NCBI RefSeq assembly: GCF_003751505.1
Contig: NZ_RJVB01000003.1
Span: 122,712 to 186,711, forward strand
Direction: 5' to 3'
Source: Erwinia sp. JUb26
GTDB taxonomy: Bacteria > Pseudomonadota > Gammaproteobacteria > Enterobacterales > Enterobacteriaceae
Length of the DNA: 64,000 nucleotides
In this document: piece by piece, positions 17,400 to 26,945 of the stretch
How positions within the stretch are numbered: position 1 is the first letter of the stretch
How the letters are laid out: every line of letters begins with the position of its first letter
Notes under the pieces: generated by a model
Told to the model about the DNA's origin: nothing
Databases searched by the model: none
What the model saw: only the letters and a program-made list of their open reading frames with translations
Position numbers and translations under genes: made by a program

Positions 17400-18356
17400 A
17401 TGGTCAGAGCGACGATAGCCATCCACGGTGGTGCCGGTACGATAACCCGTACCAGTATGGATGCAAAGGCTGAGCAACGCTATCGTCAGGCGCTGACGCA
17501 GATTGTGGCCAGCGCCCAGGCGATGCTGGCCAGCGGTGCGACCGCGCTGGACGTGGTGACCGAGGCGGTTCGTCTGCTGGAAGAGTGCCCGATGTTTAAC
17601 GCCGGAGTCGGATCGGTCTTTACCCATCAGGCGACCCATGAGCTTGACGCCTGCGTGATGGACGGCCGTACCCTTGAGGCCGGTGCCGTGGCGGGCGTTT
17701 CCCATATTCGTAACCCGGTGCTGGCGGCGCGCGCGGTGCTGGAGCACAGCCCCCACGTACTGTTTACCGGCGCGGGCGCGGAATCGTTTGCGGCCGCCCA
17801 GGGGCTGGAAATGGTTGCCGCCGATTTTTTCTCTACACCCGGCCGCCGCAAGCAGCTGGAGCGCGCGCTGAACCAGCAGAAGGTGGTGCTGGATCACGAT
17901 GAGGCCCGTTCGGGCGAACCGCTCGATCCCGACCGTAAGATGGGCACCGTGGGTGCCGTCGCGCTGGATTCAGCGGGCAATCTTGCCGCCGCTACTTCGA
18001 CTGGCGGAATGACCAATAAGCAGGTGGGCCGGGTGGGCGATTCCCCACTGCCGGGCGCGGGCTGCTATGCCAGCGATACGGTGGCCGTTTCCTGCACCGG
18101 TACCGGTGAAGTCTTTATCCGCACGCTGGCGGCCTATGATGTTGCCGCACAGATGAACTACGGCGGCCTGTCGCTACAGCAGGCCACCGAACAGATCGTG
18201 ATGCAGAAAATTCCCCAGCTTGGCGGCAGCGGCGGGCTGATTGCCATCGATCGCCAGGGAAACGTGGTGCTGCCGTTTAACAGTGAAGGGATGTATCGCG
18301 GGTTCGGCGTAGTCGGCGAAGCGCCGGTGGCGGCCATTTTTCGCGAGGAGTCTTGA
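17400..18356 (+). CDS. iaaA: IaaA, isoaspartyl peptidase / type-III L-asparaginase
   Basis: 318-residue Ntn-hydrolase precursor that cleaves itself into alpha and beta subunits and then hydrolyses isoaspartyl dipeptides and asparagine. The autocleavage site is visible as KMG before TVGAVALD, making Thr183 the new N-terminal nucleophile, and the substrate-binding [10 protein letters not shown] and [14 protein letters not shown] segments follow. The N-terminus begins with IHGGAGT. The stop overlaps the gsiA start (TGATG), as in the E. coli iaaA-gsiABCD operon, so degradation of glutathione-like or damaged peptides is linked to their import. Confidence 0.96.
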   Translation: MVRATIAIHGGAGTITRTSMDAKAEQRYRQALTQIVASAQAMLASGATALDVVTEAVRLLEECPMFNAGVGSVFTHQATHELDACVMDGRTLEAGAVAGVSHIRNPVLAARAVLEHSPHVLFTGAGAESFAAAQGLEMVAADFFSTPGRRKQLERALNQQKVVLDHDEARSGEPLDPDRKMGTVGAVALDSAGNLAAATSTGGMTNKQVGRVGDSPLPGAGCYASDTVAVSCTGTGEVFIRTLAAYDVAAQMNYGGLSLQQATEQIVMQKIPQLGGSGGLIAIDRQGNVVLPFNSEGMYRGFGVVGEAPVAAIFREES

Positions 18357-20206
18357 TGAGCGTCCTTCACCAGCCTGACGAACGGGTACTGACGGTCAGC
18401 GATCTCAGCGTCAGTTTTCAGCAGGAAGACCGGCGCATTCAGGCGGTAAATAATCTCTCGCTGACGGTGAACGAAGGCGAAACGCTGGCGATCGTCGGCG
18501 AGTCCGGCTCCGGTAAATCCGTCACTTCACTGGCGCTGATGCGGCTGGTGGAGCAGGGCGGTGGCAGCATTGACAGCGGCAGCATTCTGCTGCGTCGCCG
18601 TAACCAGCAGCAGGTCGATCTGGCGACGCTGTCCCCCCGTAAGCTGCGGGAAATCCGCGGAGCGGATATCGCGATGATTTTTCAGGAGCCGATGACCTCG
18701 CTTAACCCGGTGTTTCCGGTCGGCGAGCAAATCGCGGAGTCTATTCGCCTGCATCAGGGCAAAGATCATCAGCAGGCGCTGGCAGAAGCGAAGCGCATGC
18801 TGGATCTGGTGCGCATTCCCGAAGCCAAAAATATCCTGTCCCGCTATCCGCACCAGCTTTCCGGCGGCATGCGCCAGCGGGTGATGATCGCCATGGCGCT
18901 CTCCTGCCGCCCGGCCCTGCTGATTGCGGACGAGCCGACCACCGCGCTGGACGTCACCATTCAGGCGCAGATCCTGCAGCTGATCCGCGTGCTGCAAAAA
19001 GAGATGCGGATGGGGGTGATTTTTATCACGCACGATATGGGCGTGGTGGCGGAAATGGCCGACCGGGTGCAGGTCATGTATCGCGGTAACGTGGTGGAAA
19101 CCGGCGAGGTGGCAATGCTGTTCTCCGCACCAAAAGAACCCTATACCCGTGCGCTGCTGGCGGCGGTGCCTAAGCTGGGTGCGATGACCGGCCGACCGTT
19201 TCCGCAGAAGTTTCCTCTGCTGGGTGACGAGGCTGCAGTGGCCGGGCAGCCGCAGGATACCGTGCGCGAGGACGGCCCGCCGCTGCTGCAGGTTCGCGAT
19301 CTGGTGACCCGCTTCGACATTCGCAGCGGCATCTTTAACCGCGTCACCCGGCGGGTGCACGCGGTGGAAAAAGTCAGCTTCGATCTTCATCACGGAGAAA
19401 CGCTGGCGCTGGTCGGCGAATCCGGCTGCGGTAAATCCACCACCGGGCGATCGCTGCTGCGGCTGGTTGAGAGTCAGGGCGGTTCGATCACCTTTGACGG
19501 CAGGCGCATCGATCTGCTCAAAGGCAGCGCGCTGTCGCATCTTCGCCGCGATATTCAGTTCATTTTTCAGGATCCTTACGCCTCTCTCGATCCGCGCCTC
19601 ACTGTAGGGTTCTCGATTATGGAGCCGCTGCTGGTCCACGGCATTGCTCGCGGCCAGGAAGCCGAGCGGCGGGTGGCCAGCCTGCTGGAACGGGTCGGGC
19701 TGCTGCCGGAACATGCCCAGCGCTATCCGCACGAGTTTTCCGGCGGTCAGCGGCAGCGTATCTGCATTGCCCGGGCGCTGGCGCTGAATCCGAAGGTGGT
19801 GATTGCCGACGAATCGGTTTCCGCGCTGGACGTGTCGATTCAGGCACAGATTATCAACCTGATGCTTGACCTCCAGCGCGAGTACGGCATCGCGTTTCTG
19901 TTTATTTCCCATGATATGGCGGTGGTTGAACGCATCAGCCACCGGGTGGCGGTGATGTATCTGGGGCAGATTGTAGAAATCGGCCCGCGCCAGGCCGTCT
20001 TTGAACATCCACAGCATCCGTATACCCGCAAGCTGATGGCGGCCGTACCGGTCGCTCAGCCGGGCCAGCGCCGCCGCGAGCGTGCGCTGCTGGTCGATGA
20101 AATTCCCAGCCCGATCCGTGCCCTCGGCGATGAACCGCTGGTGGCCCCGTTGGTTGAGGTCAGTGCCGGGCACTATGTGGCCCGCCATGCGATCAACCGC
20201 GCCTGA
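18356..20206 (+). CDS. gsiA: GsiA, duplicated ATPase of the glutathione importer
   Basis: 616-residue cytoplasmic ATPase containing two complete ABC domains in tandem, driving the GsiBCD glutathione importer. Walker A motifs are GESGSGKSV (about residue 48) and GESGCGKST (about 354), ABC signatures are LSGGMRQR and FSGGQRQR, and Walker B sites are LLIADEPT and VVIADESV. Each half ends with the oligopeptide-transporter extension ([12 protein letters not shown]). The start is the ATG at 18356, overlapping the iaaA stop by one base; a TTG one codon earlier is less likely. Length and order match E. coli gsiA. Confidence 0.95.
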   Translation: MSVLHQPDERVLTVSDLSVSFQQEDRRIQAVNNLSLTVNEGETLAIVGESGSGKSVTSLALMRLVEQGGGSIDSGSILLRRRNQQQVDLATLSPRKLREIRGADIAMIFQEPMTSLNPVFPVGEQIAESIRLHQGKDHQQALAEAKRMLDLVRIPEAKNILSRYPHQLSGGMRQRVMIAMALSCRPALLIADEPTTALDVTIQAQILQLIRVLQKEMRMGVIFITHDMGVVAEMADRVQVMYRGNVVETGEVAMLFSAPKEPYTRALLAAVPKLGAMTGRPFPQKFPLLGDEAAVAGQPQDTVREDGPPLLQVRDLVTRFDIRSGIFNRVTRRVHAVEKVSFDLHHGETLALVGESGCGKSTTGRSLLRLVESQGGSITFDGRRIDLLKGSALSHLRRDIQFIFQDPYASLDPRLTVGFSIMEPLLVHGIARGQEAERRVASLLERVGLLPEHAQRYPHEFSGGQRQRICIARALALNPKVVIADESVSALDVSIQAQIINLMLDLQREYGIAFLFISHDMAVVERISHRVAVMYLGQIVEIGPRQAVFEHPQHPYTRKLMAAVPVAQPGQRRRERALLVDEIPSPIRALGDEPLVAPLVEVSAGHYVARHAINRA

Positions 20207-20239
20207 TTTGATAATGAAAATAAGAGACAGGAGATTGAG

Positions 20240-21778
20240 ATGATGGTTCTGAAAAAGCGTAATTTGTTGTTGACCGCTGGCCTGTTGGGAAGCTTCGCGG
20301 CCCTGCCAGCCTGGGCGGCGAAAGATGTGACGATCGCCGTAGCTTCTAACTTCACCACCCTCGACCCGTATGATGCAAACGATACGCTGTCGCAGGCGGT
20401 GGCAAAATCCTTCTATCAGGGCCTGTTTGGTTTTGATAAGGATATGAAGCTGCAAAACGTGCTGGCCGAGAGCTATCAGGTCAGTTCCGACGGTCTGAAC
20501 TACACCATTAAGCTGCGCAGCGGCGTGAAGTTCCAGGACGGCACGGAATTCAACGCGGCGGCGGTGAAGGCCAACCTCGATCGTGCCAGCAATCCTGACA
20601 ATCACCTCAAGCGCTTCAACCTGTTTAAAGTGGTCTCGGCAACGGAAGTTATCGATCCAACCACGGTGAAGATAACGCTCTCTCAGCCGTTCTCCGCCTT
20701 TATCAATACCCTGGCCAGCCCGGTGGCGGCGATGATCTCCCCGGAGGCGCTGAAGAAATACGGCAAGGATATCGGTTTCCACCCGGTGGGAACCGGCCCG
20801 TATGAGTTTGTGACCTGGAATCAGACCGATTTCGTGAAGGTGAAGAAGTTTGACGGCTACTGGAAGCCTGGCTATCCGAAGCTGGATTCGATTACCTGGC
20901 GTCCGGTCGTGGACAACAACACCCGCGCGGCGATGCTGCAAACCGGCGAGGCGAACTTTGCCTTCCCGATCCCCTTCGAGCAGGCCAAACTGCTGGAGAA
21001 AAACAGCAAGCTCGATCTGGTCACCTCGCCATCGATCATGCAGCGCTACATCAGCCTGAACGTCACCCAGAAGCCGTTTGATAATCCGAAAGTGCGCGAG
21101 GCGATTAACTACGCGATAAACCGCGACGCGCTGGCGAAAGTGGCCTTCGCCGGTTACGCCACCCCGGCTACCGGTATCGTTCCGCCGTCCATTCAGTATG
21201 CGCAGAGCTATCCGGCACCGGAGTACAACCCGGCGAAGGCGCGCGAGCTGCTGAAAGAGGCGGGCTATCCTGACGGCTTCACCACCGCGCTGTGGTCTTC
21301 CCATAACCACAGTACCGCGCAGAAGGTGCTGCAGTTCACCCAGCAGCAACTGGCGCAGGTGGGCATCAAGGTGCAGCTGACGGCGATGGATGCCGGCCAG
21401 CGTGCGGCACAGGTTGAAGATAAAGGGCAGAAAGAGAGCGGCGTGCGCATGTTCTACACCGGCTGGTCGGCATCGACCGGTGAAGCCAACTGGGCGCTGA
21501 CGCCGCTGTTTGCCACCCAGTCCTGGCCGCCAACCATCTTTAACACCGCGTTCTACAGCAACCCGCAGGTGGATAAAGATCTGACCGATGCACTGAACAC
21601 CACCGACGGCGAGAAGAAATCCGCGCTGTATAAAGATGCCCAGGATCGTATCTGGAAAGATCAGCCGTGGGTGCCGCTGGTGGTTGAGAAACTGGTTTCC
21701 GCGAACACCAAAAACCTGACCGGGTTCTACGTGATGCCGGATACCTCGTTCAGCTTCGACGATGCTGACCTGAAGTAA
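20240..21778 (+). CDS. gsiB: GsiB, periplasmic glutathione-binding protein
   Basis: About 512-residue solute-binding protein of SBP family 5 (DppA/OppA type). A Sec signal peptide with [17 protein letters not shown] is followed by the mature start [19 protein letters not shown]. Family landmarks include [35 protein letters not shown] and [14 protein letters not shown], which follow E. coli GsiB closely. Two in-frame ATG codons (20240 and 20243) are equally placed behind GGAGATTGAG. The gene precedes the permease genes gsiC and gsiD, with a strong hairpin in between that may set a higher level for this binding protein. Confidence 0.95.
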   Translation: MMVLKKRNLLLTAGLLGSFAALPAWAAKDVTIAVASNFTTLDPYDANDTLSQAVAKSFYQGLFGFDKDMKLQNVLAESYQVSSDGLNYTIKLRSGVKFQDGTEFNAAAVKANLDRASNPDNHLKRFNLFKVVSATEVIDPTTVKITLSQPFSAFINTLASPVAAMISPEALKKYGKDIGFHPVGTGPYEFVTWNQTDFVKVKKFDGYWKPGYPKLDSITWRPVVDNNTRAAMLQTGEANFAFPIPFEQAKLLEKNSKLDLVTSPSIMQRYISLNVTQKPFDNPKVREAINYAINRDALAKVAFAGYATPATGIVPPSIQYAQSYPAPEYNPAKARELLKEAGYPDGFTTALWSSHNHSTAQKVLQFTQQQLAQVGIKVQLTAMDAGQRAAQVEDKGQKESGVRMFYTGWSASTGEANWALTPLFATQSWPPTIFNTAFYSNPQVDKDLTDALNTTDGEKKSALYKDAQDRIWKDQPWVPLVVEKLVSANTKNLTGFYVMPDTSFSFDDADLK

Positions 21779-21794
21779 CGCCCGAGACCAGAAA

Positions 21795-21816
21795 ACGCCC
21801 CCTGTGAAGGGGGCGT
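21795..21816 (+). terminator. Intercistronic hairpin between gsiB and gsiC
   Basis: ACGCCCCC (21795-21802) pairs perfectly with GGGGGCGT (21809-21816) around a 6-nt loop, without a T-run. Such stem-loops after binding-protein genes commonly stabilise the upstream message or reduce read-through. A role here is inferred. Confidence 0.6.
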
Positions 21817-21826
21817 AGGAACATTG

Positions 21827-22747
21827 ATGCTTAACTATTTTATTAAACGCCTGCTGGGCCTGATCCCGACGCTGCTGATTGTGGCGGTGCTGGTGTTTCT
21901 GTTTGTCCATCTTCTACCGGGCGACCCGGCACGATTGATTGCCGGACGCGAAGCGGATGCCGAAGTGGTGGCGATGGTTCGCGAACAGCTGGGCCTGGAT
22001 TTGCCGCTGCCGCAGCAGTTCTGGCGCTATATCACCAATGCGCTGCAGGGGGATTTTGGCCTGTCGATGGTGTCGAAACGCCCGGTTTCCGAAGAGATTG
22101 CGCTGCGCTTTATGCCTACCTTCTGGCTAACGCTGAGCAGCATGGCGTGGTCGGTTGTTTTCGGCATGGCGATTGGGATTGTTTCCGCCGTGTGGCGTAA
22201 CCGCTGGCCCGACCGTCTGGGGATGACGCTGGCGGTGTCCGGTATTTCCTTTCCGGCATTTGCGCTGGGGATCCTGCTGATGCAGGTATTTTCCGTTGAG
22301 CTGGGCTGGTTACCGACCGTCGGAGCCGACAGCTGGCAGCACTATATTTTACCCTCGATTACACTTGGCGCTGCCGTGGCGGCGGTGATGGCCCGCTTTA
22401 CCCGAGCGTCGTTTGTGGAAGTGATGCAGGAAGATTATATGCGCACCGCGCGGGCCAAAGGCGTGCGGGAATCGCTGGTGGTCGTGAAGCACGGCCTGCG
22501 CAATGCGATGATTCCGGTGGTGACCATGATGGGGCTGCAGTTTGGCTTCCTGCTCGGCGGCTCGATCGTCGTGGAGGTGGTGTTTAACTGGCCCGGACTG
22601 GGGCGGTTGCTCGTTGATTCCGTTGAGATGCGTGATTATCCGGTGATTCAGGCCGAGGTGCTGCTGTTCTCACTGGAGTTTATTTTGATTAATTTGATGG
22701 TCGATATGCTCTACGCAGCGATCAATCCCGCAATTCGCTACAAATAA
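21827..22747 (+). CDS. gsiC: GsiC, glutathione ABC-importer permease
   Basis: 306-residue inner-membrane permease of the DppB/OppB class. Six predicted membrane segments begin with [20 protein letters not shown], and the cytoplasmic EAA loop reads [22 protein letters not shown] (key residues [12 protein letters not shown]). The conserved [19 protein letters not shown] and the C-terminal [11 protein letters not shown] match E. coli GsiC. The start is the ATG at 21827; an in-frame TTG precedes it. GsiD follows nine bases later. Confidence 0.95.
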   Translation: MLNYFIKRLLGLIPTLLIVAVLVFLFVHLLPGDPARLIAGREADAEVVAMVREQLGLDLPLPQQFWRYITNALQGDFGLSMVSKRPVSEEIALRFMPTFWLTLSSMAWSVVFGMAIGIVSAVWRNRWPDRLGMTLAVSGISFPAFALGILLMQVFSVELGWLPTVGADSWQHYILPSITLGAAVAAVMARFTRASFVEVMQEDYMRTARAKGVRESLVVVKHGLRNAMIPVVTMMGLQFGFLLGGSIVVEVVFNWPGLGRLLVDSVEMRDYPVIQAEVLLFSLEFILINLMVDMLYAAINPAIRYK

Positions 22748-22756
22748 GGATGGTTG

Positions 22757-23662
22757 ATGCTTAACTGGCGACGCAAAGCTGCGCTATCCGCGCTGCCGAC
22801 AATCAGCCCCGACCGCGTGCGCACGCCGTGGCGCGAATTCTGGCGACGTTTTCGTCGGCAGCATCTGGCGATGGCGGCGGCGATATTTATTGTGCTGCTG
22901 GTAGTGGTGGCCGCGTTTTCCCCCTTACTGGCACCGTTCGATGCGGAAAACTATTTTGACTACGACAGGCTCAACGAGGGCCCATCGATGCTGCACTGGT
23001 TTGGCGTGGATGCGCTGGGCCGCGATATTTTCAGCCGCGTACTGCTGGGCGCACGGCTGTCGCTGGTCGCCGGGGTCTTTTCGGTGGCGGTGGGTGCCGC
23101 AATCGGAACGCTGCTGGGGTTACTCGCCGGTTATTACGAAGGCTGGTGGGACCGCATTATCATGCGCATCTGCGATGTGCTGTTCGCCTTTCCCGGTATT
23201 CTGCTGGCGATTGCGGTGGTGGCGGTACTCGGCAACGGCATGTCCAATGTGATCCTCGCGGTGGCGATTTTCAGCATTCCCGCCTTTGCACGACTGGTAC
23301 GCGGCAATACGCTGGTGCTGAAGCACCTGACCTATATTGAGTCCGCACGCAGCATCGGTGCGCCGGACTGGGTAATTATCCTGCGTCATATCCTGCCGGG
23401 GACGCTCTCTTCCATCGTGGTGTATTTCACCATGCGTATCGGCACCTCAATTATCTCGGCCGCCAGCCTGTCGTTTCTGGGGCTGGGTGCCCAGCCGCCA
23501 ACGCCGGAGTGGGGCGCAATGTTGAATGCCGCGCAGGCGGATATGGTGATGGCCCCGCACGTGGCGATTTTTCCGAGTCTGGCGATTTTCCTGACGGTGC
23601 TGGCCTTCAATCTGCTGGGCGATGGCCTGCGCGATGCGCTGGACCCTAAACTGAAGCACTAA
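22757..23662 (+). CDS. gsiD: GsiD, glutathione ABC-importer permease
   Basis: 301-residue permease of the DppC/OppC class and partner of GsiC. A cytoplasmic, Arg-rich N-terminus ([18 protein letters not shown]) leads into the first membrane helix. The family landmarks [20 protein letters not shown], the EAA loop ([20 protein letters not shown]) and [20 protein letters not shown] are present. The start at 22757 is used because the upstream TTG is a poorer choice and E. coli GsiD begins similarly. It is the last gene of the operon; an imperfect hairpin follows. Confidence 0.95.
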   Translation: MLNWRRKAALSALPTISPDRVRTPWREFWRRFRRQHLAMAAAIFIVLLVVVAAFSPLLAPFDAENYFDYDRLNEGPSMLHWFGVDALGRDIFSRVLLGARLSLVAGVFSVAVGAAIGTLLGLLAGYYEGWWDRIIMRICDVLFAFPGILLAIAVVAVLGNGMSNVILAVAIFSIPAFARLVRGNTLVLKHLTYIESARSIGAPDWVIILRHILPGTLSSIVVYFTMRIGTSIISAASLSFLGLGAQPPTPEWGAMLNAAQADMVMAPHVAIFPSLAIFLTVLAFNLLGDGLRDALDPKLKH

Positions 23663-23668
23663 TAGTAC

Positions 23669-23700
23669 TTTAAGCGTGCAGCGTCTGCTGCGCGCTTAAA
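23669..23700 (+). terminator. Hairpin after gsiD
   Basis: TTTAAGCG (23669-23676) pairs with CGCTTAAA (23693-23700), extended inside by GCAGC/GCTGC after a G-T wobble. The stem is strong, but no T-run follows, so termination may need Rho or read from the opposite side. Confidence 0.55.
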
Positions 23701-23708
23701 CCATCCGA

Positions 23709-23764
23709 TTGACATTACCCAATGCACACCGTGCGGTTCACATTATCCAACTTACATCATGCGG
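23709..23764. repeat. Two-copy 28-bp direct repeat at the end of the AEC gene
   Basis: Positions 23709-23736 and 23737-23764 are adjacent 28-bp units of the pattern TT-ACATTA-CCAA, ending TGCGG, about 70 percent alike. The second copy contains the stop codon and last codons of the AEC carrier gene. It is too short for a CRISPR array and has no spacers. Confidence 0.55.
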
Positions 23765-24618
23765 CTGAGTACGATCGCGGCAGCGTAAATCGCGATGGCA
23801 ACAATGCTGATGCAGGTTCCGCAGGAAATCGCCTTCGCCGAGCGGCCGGTGCCGAGGTAGTGTGTTTCCAGCACGATAATATTGGCGGCAGGGGGCAGCA
23901 GGCAGAATAGATACAGCGTGGCCGCGTTATCGGTCAGAATCTGAACGCCAAAAAGATGTCCGCATAGCAACAAGGCGCTGACAAGCAGGAAAATGACCCC
24001 GCCGCGCAGTAAAAAAGGGCGCAGCTCGTTGCGGAAATCCGCTGCCGTCACCCGGACTTTCCCCAGCCAGATCCCCAGAATTGCCATCCCGAGGACGCTC
24101 ATCAGGGATTTTGCGATGTCGTAAAGTCCTTCCCCAAAATACGCAATCTGCTCACCGAACGGGATCAGCGCGATCCCGGCACCCAGCGCCAGCACCGGCG
24201 GCGTTTTTAGTAGGCCTTTCAGATCCAGGCCTGCGCCGGAGAGCATGCCCGCGCCAATTGAGTTGCCAAAAATCGAGCTGCCGACGTACGCGGCGATCAC
24301 GATCACCACCGCCTGTGCGGAGAACAGGGCGCTGACGATGGGCAGGCCCAGCCAGCCGATATTCAGATAGAAGAAGCAAAGATGCTGCACCGGATCGCGG
24401 CTAAGGCGGCGACCGATGCTCAGTAAAATCAGCATCAGCAGTGCGGTAACGACAATGATGCCGCTCATAGCATGAAAGTAGCTGGAAACGTTATAGATAA
24501 TGACCAGTGGAATGATAAGCCGTGTTAACAGCAGGGAAGCCAGTGCTTTGATATCCCAACGGGTATGGCCCATCGCGTAGCCCGCCAGAAGGTAAATCAG
24601 CGGTAAAAAAATGGTCAT
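23752..24618 (-). CDS. AEC-family (auxin efflux carrier-like) transporter
   Basis: 288-residue polytopic protein with about nine or ten hydrophobic segments and the two-half architecture of the AEC family. It has a short N-terminus (MTIFLPLIYLLAGYAMG), a central GNSIGAGMLSG and the late LLPPAANIIVLETHYLG, which corresponds to the conserved P-A-N substrate loop. Family members export or exchange organic acids such as malate or malonate; nothing here identifies the substrate. It is convergent with gsiD and divergent from the DUF3313 lipoprotein gene. It is not in the E. coli order at this place. Confidence 0.82.
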   Translation of the reverse strand: MTIFLPLIYLLAGYAMGHTRWDIKALASLLLTRLIIPLVIIYNVSSYFHAMSGIIVVTALLMLILLSIGRRLSRDPVQHLCFFYLNIGWLGLPIVSALFSAQAVVIVIAAYVGSSIFGNSIGAGMLSGAGLDLKGLLKTPPVLALGAGIALIPFGEQIAYFGEGLYDIAKSLMSVLGMAILGIWLGKVRVTAADFRNELRPFLLRGGVIFLLVSALLLCGHLFGVQILTDNAATLYLFCLLPPAANIIVLETHYLGTGRSAKAISCGTCISIVAIAIYAAAIVLSRMM

Positions 24619-24823
24619 CGACGATCCTCTGCGTTCTTTCCGGCTGAATGATATAGCATTTTTGTTAATGAATTGTCATCGGCTAATTCACAGGCAGGAT
24701 AAACCTGCGCGATATCTCACCGTCATAAAAGAATTTTCCAGCCACCGTAGAGGAATTCGACATCCCTGCATATGATGAAAAAGACATCAATTTACGCCGT
24801 TTTCCTCAACAAGGAACATCACC

Positions 24824-25492
24824 ATGTTAACGATGCACTGGAAAGGGTCTGCTGCGCTGGTTGTGCTGAGTTTAGTACTGGCGGGCTGTTCTTCTAAAGT
24901 GGCTGAATCAACGCAATTCTCAGGATTTTTATCCGACTACTCGCAGCTAAAACCCACCAGCTCCCCGAGCGGTCATCAGACCCTGCGCTGGATTTCGCCA
25001 ACCTTTAAGAATGAGGATTACAAAGGCATTTATTATACGCCGGTAGTTTACTATCCTGCCGCCAGGCCTACGGCCCGAATCAGCCAGCAGACGCTTGACC
25101 AGGTGCGTGGTTACGTCGATACCCAGCTGCAGCAGGCGGCTGCGCGCCATAAGCCTCTGGTCAGCAAGCCGGAGCCAGGTACGCTGATTTTGAAAACCGC
25201 CATTACCTCGGTGAGTGCGGAAAATCAGGATATGAAGTTCTATGAAGTGGTTCCGGTCGCGGCGGTGGTAGCCAGCACGATGGCGGCTTCCGGCCACCGC
25301 ACGCAGAACAGCGTGCTGTTCCTTGAGCTGGAATTACTGGATGCCCGTACCGGGGATCCGGTGGTGAAGGTGGTGCGTAAGGCCTACGGTAAATCCGTTG
25401 CCAATAACAGCGCGCCGATTACCTTTGAGGAGCTGCGCAGCGGTATTGATGAGATGGTGCAGGATGCGGCGGCGTTCCCGTCGCTGCAATAG
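24824..25492 (+). CDS. DUF3313-type outer-membrane lipoprotein
   Basis: 222-residue secreted protein of unknown function. The N-terminal lipoprotein signal ends VLAGCSSK with the acylated Cys at residue 22. The mature part begins with SGFLSDYSQL and continues with sheet-rich stretches such as LRWISPTF, YKGIYYTPVVYYP and VLFLELELLDARTGDPV, the pattern I associate with the DUF3313 family. The alternative ATG at 24833 would also leave a usable signal. It is monocistronic, with a repeat-rich gap of 1.45 kb downstream. No function is proposed. Confidence 0.75.
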   Translation: MLTMHWKGSAALVVLSLVLAGCSSKVAESTQFSGFLSDYSQLKPTSSPSGHQTLRWISPTFKNEDYKGIYYTPVVYYPAARPTARISQQTLDQVRGYVDTQLQQAAARHKPLVSKPEPGTLILKTAITSVSAENQDMKFYEVVPVAAVVASTMAASGHRTQNSVLFLELELLDARTGDPVVKVVRKAYGKSVANNSAPITFEELRSGIDEMVQDAAAFPSLQ

Positions 25493-25593
25493 CGGGGCGG
25501 GTGATGTCTGAGGAAACAATACTGGCGCTGGCGGGCAGTGCCTCTGGCTGGCGTCCTGCCACTAAGTTGCTTGCAGATTCGGAAGTTGGCGCT

Positions 25594-25697
25594 GGCTGGC
25601 AGTGCCCCCGTTCGGGCGGTCCTCGCGCCGCGTTGCGGTTCCTTCACTTCGTTCGTCAGCCGTGCGGACCGCCACGGATGGGCTGACGTGCTGCAGT
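25594..25697 (+). repeat. Palindromic repeat family, truncated copy A
   Basis: Left half of the element: arm GGCTGGCAGTGCCCCCG (25594-25610) and conserved box GGGCGGTCCTCGCGCC (25614-25629), then CACTTCGTTCGTCAGCC. It breaks off before the right arm. The same sequence starts again 132 bp further on as copy B, including about 27 bp of shared left flank (AGATTCGGAAGTTGGCGCT). Confidence 0.8.
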
Positions 25698-25725
25698 GTT
25701 GTTTGTAGATTCGGAAGTTGGCGCT

Positions 25726-25917
25726 GGCTGGCAGTGCCCCCGTTCGGGCGGTCCTCGCGCCGCGTTGCGGTTCCCTCACTTCGTTCGTCAGCCGGTCGGA
25801 CCGCCACAGACGGGCGTCCTGCCCGGCTGTGACTTTTGCCAGCTTCCCTGCTGGCAAATCCTGGCTTTCTCTCTCTGTTCAGCGCTGCGGATTGCCCGCC
25901 CGGGGGCACTGCCAGCC
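25726..25917 (+). repeat. Palindromic repeat family, full copy B (192 bp)
   Basis: Arms GGCTGGCAGTGCCCCCG (25726-25742) and CGGGGGCACTGCCAGCC (25901-25917) are a perfect 17-bp inverted repeat. Inside are the left box GGGCGGTCCTCGCGCC (25746-25761), a hairpin with CACAG/CTGTG and CGGGC/GCCCG stems capped by GTCCT (25805-25831), a second hairpin TTTGCCAGC/GCTGGCAAA capped by TTCCCT (25835-25858), and the right box TCAGCGCTGCGGATTGCCC ending at 25897. The whole could fold into a closed multi-branched structure. Confidence 0.9.
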
Positions 25918-26109
25918 TGCTATCAAAATATCGTGTCGTCTGAAAATAAATGGTTTGAAGCTATTGCCATTCATGCAGCGAGATGACTTCCGCTTTGCAG
26001 CGCACGAGATTTGAGTGTTTGCTCTTTGAACTGACTGCATACGGAATCACACTTTGTTAGGAGACCTTGCTTTTGTCGAAATCAAAAAGCGATGAATTTC
26101 TAATGGGGA

Positions 26110-26307
26110 CAGCCTCTGCTGCTGCGTAAGGGCATCCGCAGCGCTGAGGTGAAGCCGTTGAGCCAGGAGACGACAGCAGGGATGCTGGCGTCAGGCCGGG
26201 TTTGAACAGGGACGTTCAATCCTGGCCGACCTGTAGGCGCAATGGCGTAACCGAAGGCACCGTGCCACGCACGGCGCGAGGACCGCCCGGAGCAGCAGCA
26301 GAGGCTG
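26110..26307 (-). repeat. Palindromic repeat family, full copy E (198 bp)
   Basis: Minus-oriented element with a perfect 16-bp inverted repeat (CAGCCTCTGCTGCTGC at 26110-26125; complement at 26292-26307). The left box lies at 26273-26288 and the right box next to the first arm. Internal hairpins on the minus strand are TTGAAC/GTTCAA with loop GTCCCT and CAGC/GCTG with loop ATCCCT. Compared with copy F it has the G-C version of that second stem (G26176 pairs with C26185). Confidence 0.9.
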
Positions 26308-26381
26308 AACCACTGGCACCCATTCCTCAGCGGAATTTGCATGAACTCATACCATACACGAAGCAATAGTGATGGATTCCG

Positions 26382-26400
26382 CTCAGCGCTGCCGATTGCC
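26382..26400 (+). repeat. Right-box fragment of the palindromic repeat family
   Basis: An isolated right-box sequence, CTCAGCGCTGCCGATTGCC, with one change from the consensus, preceded by a flank (CACGAAGCAATAGTGATGG) that recurs before the chimeric fragment at 26783. It shows that a roughly 400-bp unit has been duplicated. Confidence 0.7.
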
Positions 26401-26510
26401 AGCCTGCGTGCTGACTTTTGCTTTGCCTGATATTTAAATGACGTTGTAGGCTGATGCTTACATCCGATGCTAAAACGACGTTCATGCAGCGATGAAATAA
26501 TTAAAAGGGT

Positions 26511-26708
26511 CAGCCTCTGCTGCTGCGTAAGGGCATTCGCAGCGCTGAGGTGGAGCCGTTGAGCCAGGAGACGACAACATGGATGTTGGCGTCAGGCCGG
26601 GTTTGAACAGGGACGTTCAATCCTGGTCGACCTGTAGGCGCAATGGTGTAACCGAGGGTACCGTGCCACGCACGGCGTGAGGACCGCCCGGAGCAGCAGC
26701 AGAGGCTG
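26511..26708 (-). repeat. Palindromic repeat family, full copy F (198 bp)
   Basis: Second minus-oriented copy, 401 bp after copy E, with the same perfect 16-bp arms (26511-26526 and 26693-26708) and left box at 26674-26689 (one C to T change). Its second internal stem reads CAAC/GTTG (A26577 pairs with T26586) where copy E has CAGC/GCTG, a compensated pair change. It is flanked downstream by the same 95-bp sequence that follows copy E. Confidence 0.9.
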
Positions 26709-26782
26709 AACCCCAGGCACTTATTCCTCAGCGGCATTTGCATGAACTCACACCATACACGAAGCAATAGTGATGGATTCCG

Positions 26783-26835
26783 CTCAGCGCTGCGGATTGT
26801 CCGCCCGGAGCAGCAGCAGAGGCTGAAGCCCGGGC
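26783..26835 (+). repeat. Chimeric fragment of the palindromic repeat family (copy G)
   Basis: A right box in plus orientation (CTCAGCGCTGCGGATTGTCC) runs straight into CGGAGCAGCAGCAGAGGCTG, the arm of copies E and F. In E and F that arm is joined to the left box, so this is a deletion or inversion product formed within the element. Confidence 0.7.
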
Positions 26836-26945
26836 ACCCATTCCCCAGCGCCGTCTTTACCCTCATTAAGGTTTTGTAAAAAGCCCGCCGCTTTACTCCC
26901 GTTTCGCTACGGTTATCTGATACATCCCGTTACGGAGAGAAAACT

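Larger units (their letters stand above)
25493..26945. other. Repeat-filled intergenic region between the lipoprotein gene and yliI
   Basis: 1.45 kb without a credible protein gene. It is built largely of copies and fragments of one palindromic repeat family, listed separately, separated by AT-richer spacers (for example 25920-26105 and 26405-26505). The short ORFs inside read through the repeats in several frames and resemble no known protein. The last 70 bp before 26946 presumably hold the yliI promoter. Confidence 0.8.

Noticed and set aside
18527..21910. A 1127-codon open frame on the minus strand opposite gsiA and gsiB
   Set aside because: It is antisense to two well-conserved genes, has low-complexity His/Arg/Gln-rich composition and resembles no family; it is a shadow of GC-rich codon usage.
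25594..26835. MITE or insertion sequence with terminal inverted repeats
   Set aside because: Arms differ in sequence between copies, and no clear target-site duplications were found, so a transposase-recognised end is not supported. Not fully excluded.
25510..26866. Several 60-160-codon ORFs on both strands in the repeat-filled gap
   Set aside because: They run through copies of the palindromic repeat in different frames and give Arg/Pro/Gly-rich peptides; such ORFs follow the repeats, not genes.
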